DNA of 64,000 nucleotides, from assembly GCA_004557385.1 (NCBI GenBank), contig SFEA01000004.1:1-64000 (forward strand). Reading direction: 5' to 3'. The notes beneath the pieces were generated by a model. It had not been told where the DNA came from and ran no database searches. It saw only the letters and a list, made by a program, of their open reading frames with translations. The stretch comes from Bacteroidales bacterium (lineage in GTDB: Bacteria; Bacteroidota; Bacteroidia; Bacteroidales; Muribaculaceae). Positions 53,658-61,797 of the stretch are shown here, one piece after another. Made by a program: the position numbers and the translations under genes. Numbering within the stretch: position 1 is the first letter of the stretch; every line of letters begins with the position of its first letter.

Positions 53658-56648
53658 TTACTTATTACACAAGTAGGTAAGCACACAAGCCATTATCTTG
53701 TCGCGAACAACTTCGTCGGCGATGCACTCAAACGGGAAACCAACAACCACGCACTTGTAATTGCCGAAATTTGTGGCAACGGCAGCTCCCATATTGTTAT
53801 CGGCATATTTCATGGCTGTCACGCCTTTCTTCGACGAGGGCAAGATGCCGTCGGGACTTTCTACACAGTATTTTGCCTCGCTGAGCGTGGTGCAGAATTG
53901 CGAATGTAGCGCTTCGCCAAACCCATTCAACTCGGTGGGCAAGGTGTAGAAACGCCCCGAAGCCTCGGCTTGCGACATTCGCCACCGATAGCCCAGCACA
54001 TTCCTTGCAAACAATTTCCTTCTCTCATCAGCCGACTTCTTGTCCCATACGTCGCTCGCCACATATGAGCCCGTGACCAGCACATTGCCACCAAGCGAGG
54101 TGTAATGCTCAAGCGCCGACATCAATTCGGGGCTGAAGATGGCATAGCGAGCGGGCATAGCGCCTCTGCCCACAACCACCTCTTTCTGCTTGCCGAGAAT
54201 CAAATCTACCACACAATATCCTGCAAGGCTCATGCCGTCCTCAACGGCTTTGACACTCGCACTGGCAAAACTGTATCCCGCACGCAGTATCGATTCGCCA
54301 TGGAGGGCTACAAAGTCGAAAGTGTTGCCTGCCGTCACCTGCGTCTCATAGTTGCCGTTGCTGGCACCAAAGCCCGACGAATCGTCGTCGCTCCAGGGCA
54401 CGCGGCACCGGAATTCGAATTGCGAACCCACATACGAGATATCGTCGACATAGGGCACGCCATGGTCCTTACAGTCGGCAATACCGGCAATGTCGCTGCT
54501 GTCTCTGCCCGAAGCAAACCAATCAGGCCCCGACACACGGGTGAAACCGTTCACAACAAGCGCTGTGCCTTTGCCCTGCGGTGCCACGCCACATGCCATC
54601 ACCTCCGAGGCAAAGCTTCTGCCGCCATCGTTCGCTGCCACCACGCGATAGCTGTGAACAGCGTTGTCGGCAATGTGTGCCAAATAGCGCGGTTCGGCAA
54701 CAACAGCCACGTCACGGAAAGCTCCTCTGCCCACTCGTTCCTGCACAATATAGCGCGTGGGCATTGCGCCATCATGGCACAAGGTGTCGCGAGTGGCTTT
54801 CCACGTCAACAGAAAACTGCCATCGCCGGCATCGGTGAGCGCCATAGAATTCACCGGCAACGGTTGCACCTCATAGCGACGCCCGTCGCGCTTGGCAATA
54901 AATTCAAGCATTCCCTTGTAGATTGCACGGCTCACGACAAAGCGGAACGAGGGGTCGAGACCGTAACGCATATCTGCCATATTGTGATGCGACAACAATT
55001 CGAGAAGCATTGTGGGCACCTCAGGCACACGAGCCTCGTAATACGACTTGTCCCACATTCCGCGGCGTGTCCAGTTAGGCTCGAATTGCGCGCGTATGTC
55101 GTTGCAGATGTTTGTTGAAATGGCATTGGTGAGCAGTCGCGAATAGTTACGCGGTGTGCCGTCGGCATAGTTGCCGAATTTGTTGGTCATGTATATGCCC
55201 AACGTGCCAATTATGCTGTCGTTTGGCGTGTTGCCGGCATCACTATGGAAAGCAAATGCCATATCCACCGGTATGTTCAGGCCCTTGGCTTCGGGCAGCA
55301 CCTGCGACCCTCCGGCAAGCCAATTCACCCACAAGCCGCGGCTGCGATAATCGTCGGTGTAATCGTTGAGCAGATGCGACGGCGTATAAACGCTGTCGGG
55401 TGCGCCGCTCCATTGCAGCCAATAGCGGGCTGCCTCGGTAAATCGCGGATAGCGGCTGGGGATATATGCGTAATCGATGCTGTCGTTATAGGTGTACGAC
55501 ACCTTGTCGTCGGCGCCCGGGCGCTCAACGCGTCGAGCCACGTTGCCCATACCGCCACCAATCTTTACGGCATCGGCTGTAACCACGCCCTTGCTGCCCG
55601 AACAGTTGCTCAGCACCACCACGTCATTGTTGATGCCTTTGCGCAACATATATCTTCCCACATACACCCATGTGCCGCCTCCCATCTGTTGATTCACCTT
55701 CACCTTGGTGGCTCCCGACATGCTGTTGATGGTGTACAGGGCTTCGTCGACACTCTCAGGCAATGTCTTATACGACACATACACCGCATATTCGCCTTGC
55801 TCGGGAACGTCGGCACTCCAGCTCGCCAGCGATTCGCGGCGTGGATTGTCGGTGGCTGACACCTGCCGATATGTGCCTTCGGAAAACGGATTCTCGTATG
55901 CCACATATTGCTCACGGGCGTAAGCAAATCCCGGCTGCGCGCCTTTCTTCCAGCCTTTGCCCTTCTCGGTGTAACCGGTCTGCGCCAAGCCACCGTCGGC
56001 GTCAACTATCACCTCCACCCTGCTCGTGTCGCGCTCTCGCGGACTCATAACGTATGCACCGGCATTCTCGAGCATAGGCACAAGAAACGGCAACACATAC
56101 GATTGGGTGTAGAGGTCCTCCACCGTTTGCCAAACGCGAGCACGCTGCCATTCCCAACGATTTAGCTTTGGCTCGAAATACCACCCATGGCTTTGCCAAA
56201 GCGCTATGATATTGCCATCGAGTCCTGCCGAATAACGTCGACTTGCTTCGTCGACCTGAACAAACGGCGCATGGTGGCGGGCATGGCGCGAATCGTATTG
56301 TGGCAAATAGTTTGCCACGTCGCTGCCGTCGATGGCAATCGTAACTTCGTAACCGGCGTACTGCCTTCCGGCTATCTCCAGCACATTCCGTTTCAGCTGC
56401 TCGATGTCGGCGGCGGTGAACGGTACGTTGCTGTATGCCCAGTTGCAATTCACCGCAAGAGTCTTTTTGGCATGGTCGGCATCAATCGACGTCACCTTAG
56501 GCACGCCAATGCTCATGCATCGCGGCATTGCTGCTCGCAGGTTCTCACTTGCCTTCTTAATCACATCGGCTGACAACTGCTCGGCTTGTAAAGTCATACC
56601 GAATGCAGTGGCCAACGAAACTATCACACAAACTATTCTCGTTTTCAT
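53658..56648 (-). CDS. Golvesin-domain N-acetylmuramoyl-L-alanine amidase, copy A
   Basis: 996 residues, signal peptide about 1-22 (TLQAEQ). Same architecture as copy B: IALWQSHGWYFEPKLNRWEW, MLENAGAYVMSPRERD, golvesin-type insert (about 265-375; VPEQGEYAVYVSYKTL), DMAFAFHSDAG, MLLELLSHHNMADM, then FLLTWKATRDTLC and a C-terminal domain with GNVLVTGSYVASDVWDK. The catalytic residues are conserved in both, so neither copy looks dead. It is flanked by terminators on both sides, so it may be regulated apart from copy B. No clear TAnnTTTG box was found in the 30 nt between the upstream terminator and its ATG, which leaves open that the terminator is an attenuator. Confidence 0.82.
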   Translation of the reverse strand: MKTRIVCVIVSLATAFGMTLQAEQLSADVIKKASENLRAAMPRCMSIGVPKVTSIDADHAKKTLAVNCNWAYSNVPFTAADIEQLKRNVLEIAGRQYAGYEVTIAIDGSDVANYLPQYDSRHARHHAPFVQVDEASRRYSAGLDGNIIALWQSHGWYFEPKLNRWEWQRARVWQTVEDLYTQSYVLPFLVPMLENAGAYVMSPRERDTSRVEVIVDADGGLAQTGYTEKGKGWKKGAQPGFAYAREQYVAYENPFSEGTYRQVSATDNPRRESLASWSADVPEQGEYAVYVSYKTLPESVDEALYTINSMSGATKVKVNQQMGGGTWVYVGRYMLRKGINNDVVVLSNCSGSKGVVTADAVKIGGGMGNVARRVERPGADDKVSYTYNDSIDYAYIPSRYPRFTEAARYWLQWSGAPDSVYTPSHLLNDYTDDYRSRGLWVNWLAGGSQVLPEAKGLNIPVDMAFAFHSDAGNTPNDSIIGTLGIYMTNKFGNYADGTPRNYSRLLTNAISTNICNDIRAQFEPNWTRRGMWDKSYYEARVPEVPTMLLELLSHHNMADMRYGLDPSFRFVVSRAIYKGMLEFIAKRDGRRYEVQPLPVNSMALTDAGDGSFLLTWKATRDTLCHDGAMPTRYIVQERVGRGAFRDVAVVAEPRYLAHIADNAVHSYRVVAANDGGRSFASEVMACGVAPQGKGTALVVNGFTRVSGPDWFASGRDSSDIAGIADCKDHGVPYVDDISYVGSQFEFRCRVPWSDDDSSGFGASNGNYETQVTAGNTFDFVALHGESILRAGYSFASASVKAVEDGMSLAGYCVVDLILGKQKEVVVGRGAMPARYAIFSPELMSALEHYTSLGGNVLVTGSYVASDVWDKKSADERRKLFARNVLGYRWRMSQAEASGRFYTLPTELNGFGEALHSQFCTTLSEAKYCVESPDGILPSSKKGVTAMKYADNNMGAAVATNFGNYKCVVVGFPFECIADEVVRDKIMACVLTYLCNK

Positions 56649-56678
56649 AATATTCTATTAACAATTACATTATTCGTC

Positions 56679-56740
56679 AAAAAAAAGAATTTTGAGAATA
56701 CGCAGCACGCTAAACACGCAGCAACACATATCCTCAAAAT
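56679..56740 (-). terminator. Terminator or attenuator between kinase and amidase A
   Basis: Stem ATTTTGAG/CTCAAAAT (56689-56696 with 56733-56740) with an inner GC-rich arm, followed on the minus strand by T8 (A-run 56679-56686). It sits 31 nt before the amidase ATG. Confidence 0.75.
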
Positions 56741-56799
56741 CAATATATTTAGTCGTTCTATCCCATGGCTCAACATTCAGCCTTGAGCATCGGGGCAAA

Positions 56800-57645
56800 T
56801 CAAACCACCTCCTTGCCTTCGTGATACTTCACTATGCCTGGCATTGAGCGTTGAATGATTTTCTTTATCTTCACGCCATACTCATCGGCTACTTCGCACA
56901 ATATGTCGCTGAACGTGCATGCCACCAGACCTACGAAGCAAAGCGGATATGCCTTGTAGTCGTATTGCAGAATGTTACGCCTGAAGAACTTGTCGAACTC
57001 GTTACGCACCAAACTGCGAACGTAGTCGTGCTCGAGATACTCGCCCAAGAAGAACGAATAGGAACTCAGAGTGCGATTTGCGCCCGGATTATTGTAGACT
57101 TCGTCCATCACCTTGTTTTTGTCGAGCTCAAATTTTTCAAAAAACTCTGAGGCAAGGTCGCGAGGGGCAAGATTCTTTAGACAATCGGCAACAAACAATC
57201 GGCCTAAAGCGGCGCCGCTGCCCTCGTCGCCCAGGATGAAACCAAGCGAACTCACATTCTTCACAATGTTGTTGCCATCGTAAAGGCATGTGTTGCTACC
57301 CGTGCCAAGTATGCACGCCAAACCCGGCTCGTTAACCAACAAACCGCGTGCAGCACCCAGCAAGTCGCTTTCAACCGTTGTTGGCGTCTTAAACTGTGCC
57401 ACAAGCGACGACTCTATGATTTTCTTCTTATCGTCGTTTGAGCAACCGGCTCCATAGAAATACACATGCTCCCATCGACGCTTGAAAAATGTCTTTGGCA
57501 AATCAAGACGTATGCAATGGCTTATTTCCCTTCTCGTCATAAAGAACGGATTTAATCCAACAGTAACTGCTTTTTCGACTACTTTTCCGCCATCTACAAG
57601 ACACCATTCGGTCTTGGTCGTACTACTTTCTATAATGATTTTCAT
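56800..57645 (-). CDS. Divergent BadF/BcrA-family sugar kinase, second copy
   Basis: 281 residues, paralogue of the MurK-like protein. ATP motifs ILGTGSNTCLYDG and GFILGDEGSGAALGR are intact, but the phosphate-1 loop reads ESSTTKTEW, where the usual Asp is Glu and both glycines are Ser/Thr. A conservative reading is an amino-sugar kinase with altered kinetics or substrate; a regulatory pseudo-kinase is the alternative. It has its own promoter and terminator just upstream of the salvage cluster, which suggests a linked role. Confidence 0.78.
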   Translation of the reverse strand: MKIIIESSTTKTEWCLVDGGKVVEKAVTVGLNPFFMTRREISHCIRLDLPKTFFKRRWEHVYFYGAGCSNDDKKKIIESSLVAQFKTPTTVESDLLGAARGLLVNEPGLACILGTGSNTCLYDGNNIVKNVSSLGFILGDEGSGAALGRLFVADCLKNLAPRDLASEFFEKFELDKNKVMDEVYNNPGANRTLSSYSFFLGEYLEHDYVRSLVRNEFDKFFRRNILQYDYKAYPLCFVGLVACTFSDILCEVADEYGVKIKKIIQRSMPGIVKYHEGKEVV

Positions 57646-57676
57646 TCTGAGACATTGTCTATTTCTGAATTTAATG

Positions 57677-57707
57677 CAAAATTAATAAATCGTAACAATT
57701 TAGCAAT
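57677..57707 (-). promoter_or_regulatory. Promoter of the divergent kinase gene
   Basis: On the minus strand ATTG (57704-57707), 19 nt, TAATTTTG (57677-57684), 31 nt before the ATG. Confidence 0.5.
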
Positions 57708-57867
57708 GAATAAATTAAACAAAAATCACAAAACAAACATTATTTAACTTTTATATCCATATTTTAACAGCATCAAAACGCGACAATGTGTAAATATTGC
57801 AATTTGGCATAGTTAACAAAAATAACACATTGTTAATCATCATTAATTAGTGGTCAAAATCCACAAT

Positions 57868-57905
57868 AAAAAATAGCGCCATGCACAAACAAGTGCCCAG
57901 CGCCA
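57868..57905 (-). terminator. Terminator of the TlpA-like gene
   Basis: Thirteen-bp stem with one mismatch (57874-57886 with 57893-57905) followed by T6 on the minus strand. Confidence 0.75.
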
Positions 57906-57937
57906 TATTTCTTTTGACTTAAACCAGTTTTGTAACA

Positions 57938-58486
57938 CTATTGTACCAGAACCGAGTCGATGTACGCCACAAATTTCTTAAATTTTGGTTCTTCGTATAA
58001 TCTTGTGAGATATATTATCTTACCGTCGCGACCGATGAGCACGTTGCGCGTTACGCCAGCCTCGGCGCTTGCATATTTTGTAAATACTTTCGACTCGGGG
58101 TCGGGCGCAATCGGATAGGTGATGCCTATATTTTCAACAAACTGCACCACACGTTCAGCCGGTTCGTCACGGTCAATAGCAAGCAACACAAAATTTTCGT
58201 CCTGCTTGTGGCGCTGCCAAATGTCGCTCTCAATAAACGGCATCTCCTCGCGGCACACACGGCACCAACTGGCTGTGAATTGCAGCATAACCACCTTGCC
58301 TCTGAATTCCGACAGTGTGTATTTTTCGCCATCTATGGTAGTTACTGTGAAATCGGGTGCTTCGTCGCCAACCTTTACTATAAAGCCATCGTCGGTTTCT
58401 GCAGCCGACTCCTTCGTCGACGACGAACATGATGCTAACATTGCCGAACACAAAACCAAAATATAAGTTATTGCTGATATTCTCAT
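57938..58486 (-). CDS. TlpA-type thiol-disulfide lipoprotein
   Basis: 182 residues. Lipobox MLASC (Cys20) and a thioredoxin fold (about 38-180) with the active site FTASWCRVCREEMPF (CxxC at about 75-78) and a cis-proline region AEAGVTRNVLIG in which Thr-Arg stands where most TlpA proteins have T-P. The usual cis-proline is thus missing, which may alter activity. It probably sits at the periplasmic face of a membrane and reduces disulfides or helps c-type cytochrome maturation. Single-gene unit with its own terminator. Confidence 0.85.
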   Translation of the reverse strand: MRISAITYILVLCSAMLASCSSSTKESAAETDDGFIVKVGDEAPDFTVTTIDGEKYTLSEFRGKVVMLQFTASWCRVCREEMPFIESDIWQRHKQDENFVLLAIDRDEPAERVVQFVENIGITYPIAPDPESKVFTKYASAEAGVTRNVLIGRDGKIIYLTRLYEEPKFKKFVAYIDSVLVQ

Positions 58487-58533
58487 AATTAATTAGAATT
58501 GTTAGGTTAATAAAGCAATAATATCCAATATTT

Positions 58534-58541
58534 CAAAGTTA
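58534..58541 (-). promoter_or_regulatory. Putative -7 box for the TlpA-like gene
   Basis: TAACTTTG on the minus strand, 47 nt before the ATG at 58486. No clear -33 partner. Confidence 0.35.
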
Positions 58542-58617
58542 AGTGATTTTTTTTAATAATCCATTATTTTAGGCTATTAATTTGCACACAATTTAAAATG
58601 ATGTGCACAAACCCAGC

Positions 58618-58663
58618 AAAAAGCAATGCAAGGATGAGAAACATGCGGTTTCTCACCCTTGCA
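58618..58663 (-). terminator. Terminator of the nuo operon
   Basis: Perfect outer stem TGCAAGG/CCTTGCA and inner TGAGAAAC/GTTTCTCA (58627-58663), followed on the minus strand by a T5 run, 69 nt after the nuoN stop. Confidence 0.8.
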
Positions 58664-58731
58664 CTGAAAATGCAGTTATTTCAACGGGCTGCACGGATTA
58701 GCCTTCTGCCATACCGCCGCCTCGAAGGGCA

Positions 58732-60195
58732 TCAATGAATGAACATGAACATCATGCTCGAATCGGAAGCGCAAGCACTCAAGTAGGTGTAGATGCAACT
58801 TGCCAGACCAATGAGGATGATGCCGAGCGTAGTGATTATCAAAGCTAACTTTTCGCTGCAAGCCACCTTAAACTCAGGTATCACGCAATCGTCTTGCTTG
58901 ATGAACATTGCTTTCACAACAAGCAGATAGTAGTAGAGCGAAACGATGGTGTTAATCAACGCAATGAGCACGAGCACATAGATGGCAACGCTGCCGGTGT
59001 GGCATGCTCCCACAAAGATGAAGAACTTGCTGAAGAATCCTGCAAACGGAGGAATACCCGCGAGCGAGAACATGGCAAGCATCATTGTGAACGAAAGCCA
59101 AGGATTGGTCTTAAACAAGCCGTTGTAATCGTCCATGTTCACCTTGCCGGTCTTGTTCTCTATAGCGGCAATCACGCCAAAGGCTGCCAAGTTAGAGAAC
59201 ACATACACGAGCACATAGAACATCAGCGATGCCAAGCCAACCTCGTTTGCCGCAATCACACCAAGCATGATGTAACCGGCTTGCGAAATCGACGAGAAAG
59301 CAAGGAAACGCTTCAAGTCGCGTTGACGGATAGCAAACAAGTTGCCGAGCGTGATGGTGAGGATAATCACTGCATAGAGCATCCATTCCCATGCGGCGCT
59401 GTAAGCCGAGCCGAACACTTGTGCCAAAATCACCAGGAACGAGAACGCAGCCGCACCCTTCGAAATAACCGAAAGATAAGAGGTGACAGCTGTTGGTGCA
59501 CCCTGATAAACATCGGCTGTCCACAAGTGGAACGGAACGAGCGACAGCTTGAATCCTACACCGGCAATGACAAAGGCGATTGCCACAATCAGCAGTGCCG
59601 ACTGGTTGCCAATGATGTTGCAAGCAATGTCGTTGAAATAGAGCGAACCGCCAAGAGCATATACAAACGAAAGTCCAAGCATAAAGATTGCCGACGAGAA
59701 CACTGCTGTGAAAATGTATTTCGCTGCTGCCTCATGGCTTTCGTAGTGCTTCTTGTCGAACGCCACAAGTGCTGCCAACGGAAGCGATGCGGTTTCAAGA
59801 CCAATGACAAACAACAAGAAGTGACGTGCCGAAATCATCAGATACATGCCGAACAAGGTGGCAAGCAGCAATTCGTAGAACTCGCCGCGGCGTACCGACA
59901 CGAATTCCGAATTTGCCCACTGTGTTGCCTGAATGAGAACAATCAGCACACCGGCATTGAGGATAAACTTAATTGCATAGGTGGCACTTGTTTGCTCAAA
60001 CATTCCGGCAAATGCAGTGCCTGTGCTAAACAAGAACAAGTTTGCTATGGTGAATGCGGCAAATACCACGCATGTGAATATCGACAACGATGATTGAGCC
60101 TTTTTAGGCATGAAAGTGTCGAAGAGGAACACTAACAGGAACACAATCAACAATCCGAGTTCCTGTGGCATCATTAAAAATTGAGAATAATCCAT
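58732..60195 (-). CDS. nuoN: NADH-quinone oxidoreductase subunit N
   Basis: 487 residues, about 14 membrane segments. Antiporter-like proton channel subunit of complex I. The conserved GLETASLPLAALVAFDK (TM5 Glu), GFKLSLVPFHLWTADVYQGAPTAVT (Lys and the TM7 loop) and SKGAAAFSFLVIL are present. Last gene of the nuo operon, 38 nt after nuoM, followed by a strong terminator. Confidence 0.96.
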   Translation of the reverse strand: MDYSQFLMMPQELGLLIVFLLVFLFDTFMPKKAQSSLSIFTCVVFAAFTIANLFLFSTGTAFAGMFEQTSATYAIKFILNAGVLIVLIQATQWANSEFVSVRRGEFYELLLATLFGMYLMISARHFLLFVIGLETASLPLAALVAFDKKHYESHEAAAKYIFTAVFSSAIFMLGLSFVYALGGSLYFNDIACNIIGNQSALLIVAIAFVIAGVGFKLSLVPFHLWTADVYQGAPTAVTSYLSVISKGAAAFSFLVILAQVFGSAYSAAWEWMLYAVIILTITLGNLFAIRQRDLKRFLAFSSISQAGYIMLGVIAANEVGLASLMFYVLVYVFSNLAAFGVIAAIENKTGKVNMDDYNGLFKTNPWLSFTMMLAMFSLAGIPPFAGFFSKFFIFVGACHTGSVAIYVLVLIALINTIVSLYYYLLVVKAMFIKQDDCVIPEFKVACSEKLALIITTLGIILIGLASCIYTYLSACASDSSMMFMFIH

Positions 60196-60233
60196 CTTTA
60201 TATTTTCCTGTCTTTAATTCAACACTTATTTAA

Positions 60234-61772
60234 TTACATCCATGAAAGTGGTTGTTCCAACACCTTGAGCACGCCCTCATAGAGGTTACCCGACATAAAG
60301 GTGTCCTTAATCACCGTCTCGAAGAAGTTAGGGAAGCAACCGATTGCTGCCACTGCACCAATGAGCACAATTGTAGCAAAGCGTTCGTGCCATTCGGCAT
60401 CGGTGAGTGTGAGGTGATGCTCATCTTGAACCTTGCCAAAGAGCAACTTGCCAACCACGCGAAGAATATACACTGCAGTCACAACAATTGAGCTGCAAGC
60501 CACAATGGTGAACACGCGGTGGAACATGTCGCTATTCTGGAACGAACCTATGAAGATGGTCATTTCCGAAACGAAACCGCTCAAACCGGGCAAGCCAAGC
60601 GATGCCATACCCGCAATCACATAGCATACACCAAGGTAAGGCATAATCTGCATCAAACCGCCCATCTTGCGAATGTCGCGGGTGTGAGTGCGGCCATAAA
60701 TCATACCAATCAAGGCAAAGAACAAGGCTGTCATCAAACCGTGCGAAAGCATCTGCATAATGGCACCGGTCATTGCCGTGGTGTTATACATCAATATTGC
60801 GAACAACACCAAGCCGCAGTGGCTCACCGATGAGTAGGCGTTGATGTATTTCAAGTCGCTCTGCACGCATGCGCTGAATGCACCGTAAACCACCGAGATG
60901 CCGGTGAGCACAAGGAATATCCAGCCAAGCTGATGAGCCGCATAAGGCATCAGGAAGATGGCAATGCGGAAACAGCCGTAACCACCAAGCTTCATAAGCA
61001 CACCGGCGTGAAGCATCGACACTGCTGTTGGCGCCGAAGCATGACCGTCGGGCGACCATGTGTGGAATGGGAACATTGCACCAAGCACGCCGAAGCCCAC
61101 AAACACTGCCGGGAACAGCCACATCTGCCAGCTTTCAGGAATAGCATTGTTGTGTGCTATTTGAATGATGTTCATGGTGAGCTGGTTGGCATTTGCCGAC
61201 GAGTGGAAGTAAATACCAATCAAGCCGAGCATCAAGAATGCCGAGCCACCCATAAGCATCAATGTAAGCTTCATTGCCGAATAATTCTTGTTGCCGCTAC
61301 CCCATACGCCAATCAACAGATACATCGGAATAAGTGCCACCTCGTAGAACATGAACATAGTGAACAAGTCGATTGAGATGAAGAAACCGAATACACCTGT
61401 CGAAAGCAGGAAGAACCACAAGAAATATTGCTTTGGCAGAGGACTGATTTTCCACGACGCGAACACCCCGGCAAACACGATGAATGCCGAAAGTACAATC
61501 ATCACCACCGAGATGCCGTCAACACCAAGTGCGAGGTTGATGTTGAGCGGAGCATACCATGTCCAACTGCCTGTGAGTATCATATCGTCGGTCACGCCGG
61601 CAGCACGAGTCTGCAGGAACACAACCACCAGATAGATTGCCAGCGCCATCAAGGCTGTAGCACCCGTAACGCAAACGGCTCTAATAGCTTTCATGCTTTT
61701 GCTGAAAGCCAATCCTCCAAGAACAAGAAGAGGAATTATTACAAAATAAATTAATATATTAGACCAAATCAT
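60234..61772 (-). CDS. nuoM: NADH-quinone oxidoreductase subunit M
   Basis: 512 residues, about 14 membrane segments. Proton-pumping subunit of complex I. MFYEVALIPMYLLIGVWG (TM5 Glu), MFPFHTWSPDGHASAPTAVSMLHAGVLMKLGGYG and SSVSHCGLVLFAIL are the family landmarks. Gap of 25 nt to nuoL. Confidence 0.96.
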   Translation of the reverse strand: MIWSNILIYFVIIPLLVLGGLAFSKSMKAIRAVCVTGATALMALAIYLVVVFLQTRAAGVTDDMILTGSWTWYAPLNINLALGVDGISVVMIVLSAFIVFAGVFASWKISPLPKQYFLWFFLLSTGVFGFFISIDLFTMFMFYEVALIPMYLLIGVWGSGNKNYSAMKLTLMLMGGSAFLMLGLIGIYFHSSANANQLTMNIIQIAHNNAIPESWQMWLFPAVFVGFGVLGAMFPFHTWSPDGHASAPTAVSMLHAGVLMKLGGYGCFRIAIFLMPYAAHQLGWIFLVLTGISVVYGAFSACVQSDLKYINAYSSVSHCGLVLFAILMYNTTAMTGAIMQMLSHGLMTALFFALIGMIYGRTHTRDIRKMGGLMQIMPYLGVCYVIAGMASLGLPGLSGFVSEMTIFIGSFQNSDMFHRVFTIVACSSIVVTAVYILRVVGKLLFGKVQDEHHLTLTDAEWHERFATIVLIGAVAAIGCFPNFFETVIKDTFMSGNLYEGVLKVLEQPLSWM

Positions 61773-61797
61773 AATTCTTAAAAAACTACCGTTGCGT

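Noticed and set aside
50402..56648. Xanthan lyase activity of the two large proteins
   Set aside because: The label stems from the golvesin-type domain. The zinc His, His and Glu segments of an Amidase_3 enzyme and the operon context favour peptidoglycan amidases.
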